Source: Thermaceae bacterium
GTDB taxonomy: Bacteria > Deinococcota > Deinococci > Deinococcales > Marinithermaceae
Length of the DNA: 58,088 nt
Direction: 5' to 3'
Assembly: GCA_026987375.1 (NCBI GenBank)
Contig: JALSMT010000045.1
Span: forward strand, 1-58,088
Positions 1 through 9,591 of this stretch are shown piece by piece. Positions within the stretch are counted from its first letter, which is position 1, and every line of letters starts with the position of its first letter. The translations under genes were made by a program, and so were the position numbers. Under the pieces are notes generated by a model. That model did no database searches and was not told the DNA's origin. It saw nothing but the letters and a program-made list of their open reading frames with translations.

Positions 1-117
1 CGGACTGAGGTGTTGCGATTTATATTCCCCGGCGCTTTCGTCAAACAGCCTGAAACCGCTGGGCGGGCTCAGGTAGCCGGGAAGAAAAGTTATCGTTTCC
101 ACGGCTTCATCATCGCA

Positions 118-123
118 TACAAT
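118..123 (+). promoter_or_regulatory. -10 box of a leaderless promoter for the thioesterase
   Basis: TACAAT lies exactly 6 nt before the ATG at 130, so transcription should begin at or next to the start codon. There is no Shine-Dalgarno sequence. The same arrangement recurs at many genes in this window. Confidence 0.55.
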
Positions 124-129
124 AGCGCC

Positions 130-549
130 ATGTCTACACTCGGCGACGGCCTGCTGGAAAAACCTGGACTAGACAAGACGCTGAGCTTCGAGTATCTGGA
201 ACTCGGCCCCGAACTGGTGCTAATGACCTTTACGGTTGAGAAAAAGCACCTGCAGCCCTTCGGCTACCTGCACGGCGGCGTCAACGTCTCCTTGGCGGAG
301 AGCGTCGCCAGTATCGGCGCCAATCTGGCGGCTCCCGAGGGCTTAGTGGCCTTTGGGCAGGAAATAAACGCTAACCACCTGCGACCCGTAAGCGCCGGCG
401 CGCGCCTGCTGGCCAGCGGCCGACCGTTGCACCTGGGACGTTCTACGCAGGTTTGGCGTGTCGAGATCCGTAATGACGCGGGCGACCTTGTGTGCGTTAG
501 TCGTTGCACACTGGCGCTGCTGGATAGAAAACCCGCAGGTCATTCTTGA
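130..549 (+). CDS. PaaI-type hotdog-fold thioesterase
   Basis: A 139-residue protein of the hotdog thioesterase superfamily, the PaaI/YbgC-like group that hydrolyses acyl- or aroyl-CoA thioesters in the cytoplasm. The segment FGYLHGGVNVSLAESVAS carries the HGG motif and the following helix typical of the family, with a five-strand hotdog pattern after it. The frame is open upstream to position 10, but I place the start at ATG 130. That gives the usual family length, and a TACAAT box sits 6 nt upstream of it, while the upstream extension has no hotdog-like sequence. The gene stands alone; the following promoter overlaps its stop codon. The substrate cannot be told from the sequence. A menaquinone-pathway DHNA-CoA thioesterase is one option, but nothing nearby supports it. 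Confidence 0.8.
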   Translation: MSTLGDGLLEKPGLDKTLSFEYLELGPELVLMTFTVEKKHLQPFGYLHGGVNVSLAESVASIGANLAAPEGLVAFGQEINANHLRPVSAGARLLASGRPLHLGRSTQVWRVEIRNDAGDLVCVSRCTLALLDRKPAGHS

Positions 550-576
550 CAGCCGAGGCCGCCTTTGCGGTAAGGT
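546..576 (+). promoter_or_regulatory. Promoter of the aroF leader (TTGACA-N19-TAAGGT)
   Basis: A perfect -35 box TTGACA (546-551) overlaps the thioesterase stop codon. TAAGGT (571-576) is the best -10, with a long 19-nt spacer. Transcription would start near 583, at the ATG of the small leader frame and about 150 nt before aroF. Confidence 0.5.
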
Positions 577-583
577 TATTTGT

Positions 584-697
584 ATGTTCGTGCGAGAGCG
601 CTCATCAGCGAGAGGAGGTGGTGTCGCCGTGGAAGAAGGCTATCCTGGCTATCGCCGCCACCCCTTAGTCGGCTGGGCGCGTCCGCGCCTTTTCTAA
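584..697 (+). CDS. Possible leader peptide upstream of aroF (37 codons)
   Basis: A short open frame starts at ATG 584, 7 nt after TAAGGT, so it could be translated leaderless. An internal GTG at 629 in the same frame has a strong Shine-Dalgarno (AGGAGG, 613-618). The encoded peptide has Tyr at codons 20 and 23 (GYPGYRR), Trp at codon 31 and Phe at codon 37, just before the stop. It lies between a promoter and the DAHP synthase gene and runs over a terminator-like hairpin. It could be an attenuator leader peptide for aromatic supply. Because the hairpin is inside the frame, the logic is not the classical one. It could also be a chance open frame. Confidence 0.35.
   Translation: MFVRERSSARGGGVAVEEGYPGYRRHPLVGWARPRLF
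675..694 (+). terminator. Terminator-like hairpin in the aroF leader
   Basis: GGCGC (676-680) pairs with GCGCC (685-689) across a 4-nt loop, with a possible extra G-U pair, followed by TTTTC. The stem is short but GC-rich and has a T-tract, between the leader promoter and aroF. It may act as an attenuator. Confidence 0.4.
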
Positions 698-733
698 AAC
701 AACCACCACGAGTAACACAACTGGAGTTCGATC

Positions 734-1762
734 ATGCTCATTGTTACAAAACCAGGCGTTTCCAAAGAGGCCTTTGACTCGCTGCTCAAAGAAATTAAAG
801 CCAAAGGTTACACCCCTCACGTATCACAGGGCGAGAGTCGCACCCTAATCGGCGCCATCGGCTCGCCGCCGACCGCGGAGTTGATGGACCACTTTCGCGC
901 CTTGGCGGGGGTGGATCAGGTAATCCGCATCTCCAAGCCCTACAAACTGGCTAGCTGGGAGGTACACCCCGAACCGTCGGTCGTCTCCTTTACCAGCGGC
1001 AAGACCGGCAACGGCTACTTTATGGTCGCCGCCGGGCCTTGCGGCGTCGAGTCGCGCCAACAGCTGCTTGAAGCCGCCCGCTACGTCAAGGAAAACGGCG
1101 GGCAAATGCTCAGAGGCGGCGCCTTCAAACCGCGCACCAGCCCCTACGCCTTCCAGGGCCTGGGAGTAGAGGGTCTCGAGCTGCTGGCCGAGGCGCGCGA
1201 AGCCACCGGACTACCGGTCGTTACCGAGGTAACCAGTCCGGACCTCGTGGGCGTGGTCGCCCAGTACGCCGACGTTCTGCAAATCGGCGCCCGCAACGCC
1301 CAGAACTTCGCCTTGCTCAAGGCCGCCGGCGGCTCGGGCAAAACCGTGCTCCTCAAAAGAGGAATGAGCATGACCCTCGAAGAGTTCCTGATGGCGGCAG
1401 AGTACGTCCTCAGCGAAGGCAACAACAACGTCATTTTGGTTGAGCGCGGCATACGCACCTTCGAAAAAGCCACGCGCTTCACCCTAGACGTTTCCGCGGT
1501 GCCGGTACTAAAAGCGCACAGTCACCTACCCGTCTGGATAGACCCCTCGCACGCCGCTGGCAAGCGCGAGTACGTATTGCCGCTGGCGCTTGCGGGTATA
1601 GCCGCTGGCGCCGACGGAATTATCGTCGAGACGCACCCCAACCCCAAAGAGGCCAAGTCCGACGCCGCCCAGCAGCTGCACGAAAACGAGTTCGCGGAGC
1701 TAATGCGGCGCGTGACAAGACTGTTGCCCGCTCTCGATAAAAAGATGCTGGTGGGAGCCTGA
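734..1762 (+). CDS. aroF: 3-deoxy-7-phosphoheptulonate (DAHP) synthase, type I-beta with N-terminal regulatory domain
   Basis: It condenses phosphoenolpyruvate and erythrose 4-phosphate to DAHP, the first step of the shikimate pathway, in the cytoplasm. The protein has 342 residues, the length of the Thermotoga-type enzyme. Residues 1 to about 70 (MLIVTKPGVSKEAFDSLLKE onward) form a ferredoxin-like domain of the kind that gives Tyr/Phe feedback inhibition. The TIM-barrel core begins near residue 95 with GPCGVES and continues with LRGGAFKPRTSPYAFQG, KRGMSMTLEE and a DPSHAAGKR motif. The start at ATG 734 has the Shine-Dalgarno CTGGAG. tyrA follows after 2 nt, so the pair forms an aromatic operon. 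A roughly 150-nt leader with a terminator-like hairpin precedes it. There is no chorismate mutase domain. Confidence 0.95.
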   Translation: MLIVTKPGVSKEAFDSLLKEIKAKGYTPHVSQGESRTLIGAIGSPPTAELMDHFRALAGVDQVIRISKPYKLASWEVHPEPSVVSFTSGKTGNGYFMVAAGPCGVESRQQLLEAARYVKENGGQMLRGGAFKPRTSPYAFQGLGVEGLELLAEAREATGLPVVTEVTSPDLVGVVAQYADVLQIGARNAQNFALLKAAGGSGKTVLLKRGMSMTLEEFLMAAEYVLSEGNNNVILVERGIRTFEKATRFTLDVSAVPVLKAHSHLPVWIDPSHAAGKREYVLPLALAGIAAGADGIIVETHPNPKEAKSDAAQQLHENEFAELMRRVTRLLPALDKKMLVGA

Positions 1763-1764
1763 GG

Positions 1765-2841
1765 GTGCCTCCTTTCAAGCGCGTCGGCGTTTTTGGGACG
1801 GGCCTCTTGGGAGGCAGCATAGCCATGGGCCTGCGCGAGCGGTTTTTGGCGGACGTCGTCGTGGCTTACGACCCCAACCCCACCGCCCTGGAGACGGCCA
1901 GGGCGGTGGGCGCCGTAGACGAGGTCAGGACCAGGCTGGGCGAGTGGATCGGCGAGCTGGACTTGGGTATCCTAGCCGCTCCCGTCGGCGCCCTGGCCGA
2001 GCTGGGGCGCGACGTCGCCCGCTACGCCTCGAGCGCTACTCTGTGGACCGACGTCGGCAGCGTCAAGGCTCCGGTGGTCAGCGAGCTTGAGGCCGTACTA
2101 CCTCGCTTCGTCGGCGGACACCCCATGGCCGGCAGCGAGCGCGCCGGAGTCGAGTTCGCCCACGCGGGGCTTTTGCAAAACGCCGTCTGGATACTGGCAC
2201 AAACGGACAATACCAATTTGCAGGACGTGCGGCTCATGGAGAAGACCGTAGAACGCCTAGGCGCCATTCCCATGCTGCTCGAACCGCAGCTGCACGACAG
2301 GCTGGTGGCGCGCATCTCTCACCTCCCTTACCTGCTGGCGGTCGCCCTCAATCAGATGGTGGATTCCGACCCGCAGCGCGACGTTCTAATCTTTCTGGCC
2401 GCCGGCGGTTTCCGCGACCTCACGCGTATAGCCTCGGGCTCGCCGCAGATGAGCCGCGACATGGTGGTGGCCAACAAGCTCGCCCTCAAGGAGGCGGCCC
2501 AGGATCTGCGGGAACGTTTGCAAGACCTAATAGCCCTGCTGGACGAACCGGAGTCGCTGCTCCAGGCCGCGGCCGAAGCCAAAAGGATACGCGACAGCCT
2601 GCCGGTGGTGCGGCGCAGCCTCTTGCCCGTGCATTACGACCTGGTGGTGGCGGTGCCCGACGAACCGGGACAACTGGCGCGCATTACCAGCGCGCTAGCC
2701 GCCGCCAAGGTAAATATCAAGGACATCGAGGTCCTCAACATCCGCGAGGAAGGCGGCGCTATTCGCCTGGGCTTCGAGAGTCTGGAAGAAAAGACGGCCG
2801 GCAAGAAAGCGCTCGAGCGCATCGGCTATCAAACGCGCTAG
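1765..2841 (+). CDS. tyrA: Prephenate dehydrogenase with C-terminal ACT domain
   Basis: It oxidatively decarboxylates prephenate to 4-hydroxyphenylpyruvate, the committed step to tyrosine. It has 358 residues. The Rossmann motif GTGLLGG is at about 11-17, followed by a central region with VGGHPMAGSERAGVE, the characteristic prephenate-binding segment. The helical dimerisation domain ends near residue 285. The last 70 residues (VVAVPDEPGQLARI onward) are an ACT domain, likely the tyrosine-sensing module. The start is GTG 1765, only 2 nt after the aroF stop, with the Shine-Dalgarno inside the aroF end. The two genes are almost certainly co-transcribed and share the leader control upstream. Confidence 0.94.
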   Translation: MPPFKRVGVFGTGLLGGSIAMGLRERFLADVVVAYDPNPTALETARAVGAVDEVRTRLGEWIGELDLGILAAPVGALAELGRDVARYASSATLWTDVGSVKAPVVSELEAVLPRFVGGHPMAGSERAGVEFAHAGLLQNAVWILAQTDNTNLQDVRLMEKTVERLGAIPMLLEPQLHDRLVARISHLPYLLAVALNQMVDSDPQRDVLIFLAAGGFRDLTRIASGSPQMSRDMVVANKLALKEAAQDLRERLQDLIALLDEPESLLQAAAEAKRIRDSLPVVRRSLLPVHYDLVVAVPDEPGQLARITSALAAAKVNIKDIEVLNIREEGGAIRLGFESLEEKTAGKKALERIGYQTR

Positions 2842-2860
2842 AATAGTAGCGGGGTAGAAA

Positions 2861-3307
2861 ATGAAAGAGAAAGTCTTGCTACCGGTTGACGGCTCTCCTT
2901 GCAGCGAAACGGCATTGCGGGAAGGCCTGCGGCTGGCTGACAAGTGCGGTTACGAACCTACCATAGTTTACGTAGTCGAAAATCCGCTATTAGCGCTGCC
3001 GGTGCTGCCCGAAGGAATACCCTACGAGGCCGACCTCTACGACGACCTCAAAAAGGCGGGCAACGAGGTGCTGGCGAGAGCCGAGGCGCTGGCCCGCGAG
3101 GTTGGCGTGAGTGTAAAAACCGCTCTCGTCGAAGGTCAGCCCATCAGCGCAATTAGCGATATGGCCAAGGACTTCGCCATGCTAATAATGGGCACGCACG
3201 GGCGTGGCGGCCTGGAAAAGCTGATCATCGGCTCGGTTACCGAAGGCGTACTGCACCGCAGCAAGACCCCGGTGCTGGTCATTAACTGCAAGCATCACAA
3301 TCAGTGA
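2861..3307 (+). CDS. Universal stress protein (UspA family, ATP-binding type)
   Basis: A single-domain Usp protein of 148 residues. It opens with a buried strand and KVLLPVDGSPCSETALREGL, and ends with GTHGRGGLEKLIIGS, the G-2X-G-9X-G(S/T) nucleotide-binding motif (about residues 110-130). It should therefore be the ATP-binding, MJ0577-like kind. A TAGAAT box at 2839-2844 and a GGGGT ribosome site suggest its own promoter, with a leader of about 10 nt. The nfeD gene follows after 13 nt but has its own -10 box across this gene's stop. The physiological role is unknown. Confidence 0.88.
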   Translation: MKEKVLLPVDGSPCSETALREGLRLADKCGYEPTIVYVVENPLLALPVLPEGIPYEADLYDDLKKAGNEVLARAEALAREVGVSVKTALVEGQPISAISDMAKDFAMLIMGTHGRGGLEKLIIGSVTEGVLHRSKTPVLVINCKHHNQ

Positions 3308-3313
3308 TACTCT
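3308..3313 (+). promoter_or_regulatory. -10 box of a leaderless promoter for nfeD
   Basis: TACTCT lies 7 nt before ATG 3321 and overlaps the end of the stress-protein gene. No convincing Shine-Dalgarno is present for nfeD. Confidence 0.45.
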
Positions 3314-3320
3314 AAAGCTG

Positions 3321-4598
3321 ATGATACGCAAACTCGCTGCAGCCCTTATTCTCTTGTACGGTTGGGCGGGCGCCAGCAGCTACCTCGTCAAGATAAGCGG
3401 TGACATCGACCGGCCGCTAGCCGCTTACGTTGAGTCGTCGCTGGTTCGCGCCGGCAAGGAGGGCGCTGGCGGGGTGGTATTTTTAATAGACACCCCCGGA
3501 GGCCGTGTAGACGCCGCAATTCGCATATCCGACGCCATTCTCAATAGCCCTCTGCCCACCTTGGCGGTGGTGCAAAACGCCTTTTCCGCCGGCGCTTTGA
3601 TAAGTCTCTCTGCCGAGCAGATAGCCATGCTGCCGGGCTCCGAGATTGGCGCCGCCATGCCCATCAGCATTTCTCCGATTAAAAAACCCAGTCCCGTGGA
3701 CCGCAAGTACATCAGCGCTTTCAAGGGTAAGTTCAGGTCGGTGGCCGAATCGCGCGGCCGCCCGGTAGAACTGGCCGAGGCCATGGTCGACCCGGAGATG
3801 GTGGTCAAGGGCTTGGCCGCCAAGGGAGAGCCGTTGACGCTCAGCGCCGCCAAAGCGGTAGAGCTGCACGTCGCCGATTTTGAAGCCGCCAGCATACGGG
3901 ACGCTCTGGCAAAAGCCGGCTTTGACGGCGACGTCAAAGAGCTGCCGCTGCCCGTCAGCATCAAGCTAGCGCGCGTGCTGACCAGCATCTACGTGGCGCC
4001 CCTGCTGCTGGCCCTGGGGCTTTTGGGTGTATTCGTGGAGATCATCACCCCCGGCTTTGGAGTCCCCGGGGCGCTGGGCGCGCTATTCTTGGGCCTTTAC
4101 TTTGCCGGCGGCCTGCTCAGTGGCGCCAGCGGCCTGCTGCCTATCGTTCTCTTCTTAGCCGGCTTGGGTCTGTTGCTGGCCGAGGCCTTCGTAATACCGG
4201 GGTTTGGCGTAGCCGGCATTGGTGGCATTTTGGCGCTGGGAGTCTCCATCTACCTGACGTTCGGCGACCAGGCCATGCTGGCTGGCTCCATCGCCGTGAT
4301 CGTCACCGCTTTGGGGCTAATAACGGCGCTGCGATACCTACCGCGTACGCGAGCGGCTTCGGCGCTCGTCTTAGGCGGCGCGATCAACGCCCAAGCCCCG
4401 CCCAATGAGCGCTTACAGGTTCTCAACGGCGCTATTGGAACCGCCATGACCGACCTGCGACCCGCCGGGATAGCCAGGTTCGGCGAGAAAAAAGTAGACG
4501 TCGTCAGCGATGGCGACTACATCCCCCGCGGCAGCCGCGTGCGGGTTATCGAGGTGGAAGGCGTGCGGGTAGTCGTACGCCGGGAGGAGGAAGAATGA
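3321..4598 (+). CDS. nfeD: NfeD-family membrane serine protease (ClpP-like, long form)
   Basis: The long NfeD proteins cut hydrophobic segments of partner membrane proteins, typically stomatin/flotillin-type proteins encoded beside them. The 425-residue protein has a signal peptide (residues 1-20), then a ClpP-fold protease domain. The nucleophile region AFSAGALIS (Ser near 88) is present and a general-base Lys is likely in the [12 protein letters not shown] segment (about 127-137). Four to five membrane spans cover about residues 220-345. The C-terminal NfeD OB domain ends in [18 protein letters not shown]. Its stop overlaps the floA start (ATGA), which implies translational coupling and supports the functional pairing. 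Confidence 0.9.
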   Translation: MIRKLAAALILLYGWAGASSYLVKISGDIDRPLAAYVESSLVRAGKEGAGGVVFLIDTPGGRVDAAIRISDAILNSPLPTLAVVQNAFSAGALISLSAEQIAMLPGSEIGAAMPISISPIKKPSPVDRKYISAFKGKFRSVAESRGRPVELAEAMVDPEMVVKGLAAKGEPLTLSAAKAVELHVADFEAASIRDALAKAGFDGDVKELPLPVSIKLARVLTSIYVAPLLLALGLLGVFVEIITPGFGVPGALGALFLGLYFAGGLLSGASGLLPIVLFLAGLGLLLAEAFVIPGFGVAGIGGILALGVSIYLTFGDQAMLAGSIAVIVTALGLITALRYLPRTRAASALVLGGAINAQAPPNERLQVLNGAIGTAMTDLRPAGIARFGEKKVDVVSDGDYIPRGSRVRVIEVEGVRVVVRREEEE

Positions 4599-5584
4599 GT
4601 GTGAGCCTTTTGGTAATAGCCGGCCTGATCCTCATCGGTCTATTTATTCTTTTCACGATCGTCCCCGTGGGCCTCTGGGTCCAAGCCTGGGCCTCTGGCG
4701 TGCGCGTGCCGCTATCGACTTTGGTCGGCATGCGGCTGAGGCGTATCCCTCCTTCGCGCATCATCTACCCCCTCATCAACGCCACCAAGGCGGGCATTCC
4801 GGTAGAACTCGACAAGCTGGAATCGCACTTCTTGGCCGGCGGCAACGTAGACCGCGTGGTCAACGCCCTGATTGCCGCCCAAAAAGCCGGTATCAATCTC
4901 ACGTTCGACCGCGCCGCCGCCATTGACCTGGCCGGCCGCGACGTACTCGAAGCCGTTAGGGTATCGGTCAACCCCAAGGTGATTCAGACTCCCATGGTTA
5001 CCGCCGTAGCCAAAGACGGCATCCAGTTGCTGGCCACCGCCCGCATTACCGTGCGCGCCAACATCGATCGCCTGGTCGGCGGCGCCGGAGAGGAAACGAT
5101 TATAGCCCGGGTCGGCGAGGGAATAGTAACCACCATAGGCTCCGCTGCGAGCCATAAGAACGTCTTGGAAAACCCCGACAGCATATCCAAAACGGTGCTC
5201 GAAAAAGGCCTAGACTCCGGTACGGCCTTCGAGATTCTCTCTGTTGACATCGCCGACGTTGACGTCGGTAAGAACATCGGCGCCCAGCTGCAGATTGACC
5301 AAGCCGAAGCCGACAAGAAGATAGCTCAGGCCAAGGCGGAAGAGCGCCGCGCCATGGCGGTAGCCGCCGAGCAGGAAATGCACGCCAAGGTAGAAGAGAT
5401 GCGGGCCAAGCTGGTCGAGTCGCAGGCCGAGGTGCCGCTGGCTCTGGCCGAGGCCTTGAAGAGCGGCAATTTGGGCGTTATGGACTACTACAACATTAAG
5501 AATATCGAGGCCGATACCGACATGCGCGAGTCGCTGGGACGCGCCGGCAAGGGCGGCGAACGAGGAAAGAAGAATGAAAGCTAG
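4595..5584 (+). CDS. floA: Flotillin-like protein FloA (YqfA family)
   Basis: A flotillin-like scaffold that forms membrane microdomains. It has 329 residues, with one N-terminal transmembrane hairpin ([18 protein letters not shown]) followed by the FloA core. [19 protein letters not shown] and the long SPFH-like region are diagnostic for YqfA/FloA. An Ala/Glu-rich coiled coil covers about residues 230-285 ([20 protein letters not shown]). The protein closely follows Bacillus FloA in plan. The start ATG overlaps the nfeD stop, and the next gene starts inside the floA 3' end, giving a three-gene operon. Confidence 0.93.
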   Translation: MSVSLLVIAGLILIGLFILFTIVPVGLWVQAWASGVRVPLSTLVGMRLRRIPPSRIIYPLINATKAGIPVELDKLESHFLAGGNVDRVVNALIAAQKAGINLTFDRAAAIDLAGRDVLEAVRVSVNPKVIQTPMVTAVAKDGIQLLATARITVRANIDRLVGGAGEETIIARVGEGIVTTIGSAASHKNVLENPDSISKTVLEKGLDSGTAFEILSVDIADVDVGKNIGAQLQIDQAEADKKIAQAKAEERRAMAVAAEQEMHAKVEEMRAKLVESQAEVPLALAEALKSGNLGVMDYYNIKNIEADTDMRESLGRAGKGGERGKKNES

Positions 5585-6011
5585 CGACCTCATAGGCTTT
5601 CTCTTTTTCTTCTTTTTTATCGTCTGGCCCATAATAAAGGCCCTCATGAAACCGGCCGAGCCGCTGCTGGAAGTCGAGCTTCCCGGCGATATGGAGACCA
5701 CTTCTGAAGATACACCGCCCGAGCCGCAACGCCCGGCAAGTGAACCCGCCCCCAGCATCGCCGCCGCGCCGCCGCCGCAAAAACAAGCTACGGCTACGCC
5801 CAAAAACGCCGTTGCCGCATCAAGCCTGCGTCAGGCATACGTCGCCGCCGGCCGCAAAGCCTCCGACGCCGCGCCGCCGGTCGAGCGCGCGGTAGCGCGA
5901 CAGCTGGACGGTGGCGACGTTATCGCCGGCATGATATGGCACGAGATACTGAGCGAGCCGGTAAGCCGTCGTCGTCTCTATCGCGGCAAGCGCCGCAAAC
6001 TGCTAAGCTGA
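5574..6011 (+). CDS. Small single-span membrane protein with Pro/Ala-rich tail, FloA operon partner
   Basis: A 145-residue protein I do not recognise. Residues 6-24 ([19 protein letters not shown]) are one strongly hydrophobic, Phe-rich membrane span. The region of about 40-110 is rich in Pro, Ala and Glu and probably disordered. The last 35 residues ([22 protein letters not shown]) look folded and end very basic ([10 protein letters not shown]). The ATG at 5574 overlaps the floA stop by 11 nt with a purine-rich ribosome site, so it is co-translated with nfeD-floA. A role as a FloA partner or NfeD substrate is inference from position only. Confidence 0.7.
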   Translation: MKASDLIGFLFFFFFIVWPIIKALMKPAEPLLEVELPGDMETTSEDTPPEPQRPASEPAPSIAAAPPPQKQATATPKNAVAASSLRQAYVAAGRKASDAAPPVERAVARQLDGGDVIAGMIWHEILSEPVSRRRLYRGKRRKLLS

Positions 6012-6019
6012 TACTGCCA

Positions 6020-7016
<997 letters not shown>

Positions 7017-7039
<23 letters not shown>

Positions 7040-7451
7040 GGTAATCAACAAAAGGCGTTCCCCGCCCGGTCTGCGGCCGCGACTAAGAACAGCGCTGGCT
7101 AAACTAATGGACGAGCTCGGTCTGATGGACAAAGAGGTGACTGTCATTCTCTGCGGCGACGAGACCATGCGACGTCTCAAACGCGAGTTTTGGGGCGAAG
7201 ACGAGACTACCGACGTCCTCAGCTTCCCCACCTACGAAGAGGGCGACTCGTTTATGCCGCCGCACCTCGGGGACGTCTGGATCAACCTGCAAGCCGCCGC
7301 CAGACAGGCGGAGCAAGCCGGACACGGGCTGGAAGACGAGTCGCTGATACTGGCGGCCCACTCGCTTTGGCATTTGCTGGGCCACGACCATGACGATAAA
7401 AACTCCTGGCGCGGCTTCGAGAAGGTTCAGAAGAGGATACTGCAGCTATGA
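7017..7451 (+). CDS. ybeY: Endoribonuclease YbeY (16S rRNA maturation)
   Basis: A metal-dependent RNase involved in 3' maturation of 16S rRNA and late 70S quality control. It has 144 residues. The zinc motif H-X3-H-X5-H is read in HSLWHLLGHDH (about 115-125), and ETTDVLSFP is the other family signature. The GTG at 7017 lies inside the phoH 3' end and the stop overlaps the dgkA start (ATGA), so it is translated within the phoH-ybeY-dgkA-CNNM-cdd operon. A GTG at 7026 is an alternative start. Confidence 0.94.
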
Positions 7452-7816
7452 GGCGCGTCCTGCGGTCATTTGTTCACGCCTGGGAAGGTCTGCGCTACGT
7501 CTGGAGCACGCAGCCTAATTTTCGGGTCGAGTGCGCGGTTGCAGCGCTGGCGCTGGCGCTTTCCCTTTGGCTTGGAGTGGGAACGGCGACGGTCCTTTTG
7601 CTGATACTGATGGTGCTGGCGCTCGAGCTCGTCAACAGCGCCATTGAAGCTTTGGTCGACTTGGTGACCGGGGAACTGCACCCCCTGGCCAAAACCGCCA
7701 AAGACGCGGCCGCCGCAGCCGTACTGCTGGCCAGCCTCATCGCCTTGATAATCGGACTCTGGCTCTTCGCGCCGCCTCTTATCGCTAAAATCTCCGCTTA
7801 TGGTAAAATCTCATGA
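7448..7816 (+). CDS. dgkA: Diacylglycerol/undecaprenol kinase, DgkA family
   Basis: A small integral membrane kinase. In this gene context it most likely phosphorylates undecaprenol or diacylglycerol. It has 122 residues with three membrane segments. The family motif is clear in ELVNSAIEALVDL followed by HPLAKTAKDAAAAAVLL, with the Glu and Asn ligands. It overlaps ybeY upstream and the CNNM gene downstream by ATGA junctions. Linkage of ybeY, dgkA and cdd is widespread in bacteria, and era often follows, but era is not here. Confidence 0.92.
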   Translation: MRRVLRSFVHAWEGLRYVWSTQPNFRVECAVAALALALSLWLGVGTATVLLLILMVLALELVNSAIEALVDLVTGELHPLAKTAKDAAAAAVLLASLIALIIGLWLFAPPLIAKISAYGKIS

Positions 7817-9174
7817 GCACTATGGATCGACCTCCTAGTCGTAGCCTCTTTTTCCTCGCAATATCACTCCTGTCAGGAATTAGCCTTGCGCAAGGCGCAT
7901 CGTCGCTAGCAATTTCAACCTGGAAAGACGTGACCTTGCTCTTCTTCCTGCTGGCCTTTTCCGCCTTTTTCTCGGCGTCGGAAACGGCCATAACCACTCT
8001 CTGGCCCTGGAAGGTGCGGGAACTGGCCGAGCAGGAGGGCGCGCGCGGCCCCTTTCACCTGCTGGAGCGCGACATCACCCGATTTCTGACCACGATCCTC
8101 GTGGGCAACAACCTCGTCAACATCGCCGCCACCGCGCTGGTGACGGACCTCGCCACCAAAACCTGGGGTTCTACCGGCATCGCTTACGCCACCGGCCTGA
8201 TGACCTTTCTGGTGCTTTTCTTCGGCGAGATTACCCCAAAGTCCATTGCGGTGCACAACGCCAATCGTCTGGCGAGACTGGTCATCACGCCTATTTTCTG
8301 GCTCTCCATCCTCCTCTACCCTATCGGCCGCTTTTTCACCTGGGCCTCTTCTCTGGTCTTGAGAGCTTTGGGGCTCGAGCCGCGCGCCGTGCCGCTGGTA
8401 ACCGAAAACGAGCTAAAGCTGATCCTCTCCGGCGCCGAAGCCAGCGGCGCCATCGAAGAAGCCGAGGAAGACATGATCCAGGGCGTGCTCGACCTGGAAG
8501 ACACCCAGGTGCGCGAGATAATGATTCCGCGAGTGGACGTCGTGGCCATTGAGCACGACGCCAGCCTGCGCGAGTTCGTCAGGCTCGAGCGCGAATACCG
8601 CTTCTCGCGCATACCCGTCTTCAAGGAGAGCATAGACGAGGTAATTGGTATAGCCTATTCCAAAAACCTTCTTAATTACCTGGAAACACCGGAAATGCTC
8701 GACCAGCTAACGGTTATGAGCATCTCTCAAGGGCCCTTTTTCGTACCCGAGTCAATGTCGGTATGGGACCTGCTGCTGGAAATTCGTAAACGCAAGGTAC
8801 ACATGGCGATAGTCGTCGACGAATTCGGCGGCACCGCCGGGCTCGTTACCCTGGAAGACATAATCGAGGAGATCGTCGGTGAGATCTACGATGAATCCGA
8901 CGTCGTAGCCGAACAGCCCATCCGCCCGCAGGACGACGGCAGCTTCCTCATCGAAGCGCAGACATCTCTCGACGACGTTTCCGAAGCGCTAGGGGTAAAG
9001 CTGCCCGAGGGCGACTACGAAACTCTTTCGGGCTACCTGTACGAGAGCTTTGGCTATATTCCCAAGGTGGGCGAAGAGCAACGTTTTGACGGCTACCGCT
9101 TCGTCATCGAGTCGGGCGATGAGCGCAAGATAGACCTGGTTCACGCCATACCGGTATCGGGCGAAGCCGCTTAA
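7813..9174 (+). CDS. CNNM/CorC-type transporter-like protein (DUF21-CBS-CorC_HlyC)
   Basis: A 453-residue membrane protein of the hemolysin C/CorC-like family, implicated in magnesium or cobalt transport in homologues. The domain order is a possible cleavable or first hydrophobic segment (residues 8-27), a four-helix DUF21 domain (about 35-185, with FFSASETAITTLWPW and VGNNLVNIAATAL), and a CBS pair (about 225-345, REIMIPRVDVVAIE and MAIVVDEFGGTAGLVTLED). A C-terminal CorC_HlyC domain (about 360-445) follows. The start overlaps the dgkA stop. Its place in a ybeY-era type operon is common. The transported ion is not inferable. Confidence 0.92.
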   Translation: MSTMDRPPSRSLFFLAISLLSGISLAQGASSLAISTWKDVTLLFFLLAFSAFFSASETAITTLWPWKVRELAEQEGARGPFHLLERDITRFLTTILVGNNLVNIAATALVTDLATKTWGSTGIAYATGLMTFLVLFFGEITPKSIAVHNANRLARLVITPIFWLSILLYPIGRFFTWASSLVLRALGLEPRAVPLVTENELKLILSGAEASGAIEEAEEDMIQGVLDLEDTQVREIMIPRVDVVAIEHDASLREFVRLEREYRFSRIPVFKESIDEVIGIAYSKNLLNYLETPEMLDQLTVMSISQGPFFVPESMSVWDLLLEIRKRKVHMAIVVDEFGGTAGLVTLEDIIEEIVGEIYDESDVVAEQPIRPQDDGSFLIEAQTSLDDVSEALGVKLPEGDYETLSGYLYESFGYIPKVGEEQRFDGYRFVIESGDERKIDLVHAIPVSGEAA

Positions 9175-9183
9175 GGAGACTCA

Positions 9184-9591
9184 GTGAAAGAAAAATACCC
9201 CAGTCATGACGAGCTGCTCGCGATTGGCCAAAAATACATAGCAAACTCCTACTCACCCTACTCGCGCTTTCCCGTCTGCTGCGTAATCGTGAGCGCCAGC
9301 GGTAAGACCTACGTTGGAGTCAACGTTGAAAACGGCGCCTATCCGCTTTCCCGCTGCGCCGAGCAGATAGCGGTAGGCGCAATGGTGACCGCCGGCGAGC
9401 GGCAAATAAGAGAGGTCTTCATCTACTCGCGGGCAGACGAACCGGCCACTCCCTGCGGCGCCTGCAGACAAATAATCAGCGAGTTCGCTTCGAGCGACGC
9501 CAGCCTTACCTGCGAGAACGAAAAGGGCGTGAAGCTGAGCTTTAGCGTGGCGGAACTGCTGCCCCACGCATTCAGCCTAAAAGCAAAGTAG
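9184..9591 (+). CDS. cdd: Cytidine deaminase
   Basis: It deaminates cytidine and deoxycytidine to uridine and deoxyuridine in pyrimidine salvage. It has 135 residues, the usual size for the homotetrameric form. Zinc ligands are in SRCAEQIA (Cys plus catalytic Glu) and TPCGACRQ (two Cys); NVENGAYPLS is the substrate-binding motif. The start is GTG 9184, with Shine-Dalgarno AAGGAG directly after the previous stop. It is the last gene of the phoH operon. Its 3' end overlaps by 20 nt the convergent methyltransferase gene. Confidence 0.95.
   Translation: MKEKYPSHDELLAIGQKYIANSYSPYSRFPVCCVIVSASGKTYVGVNVENGAYPLSRCAEQIAVGAMVTAGERQIREVFIYSRADEPATPCGACRQIISEFASSDASLTCENEKGVKLSFSVAELLPHAFSLKAK

Noticed and set aside
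5936-6019. N-terminal extension of phoH
   Set aside because: It lies in another frame of the upstream gene, which is coding, and has no resemblance to PhoH N-termini.
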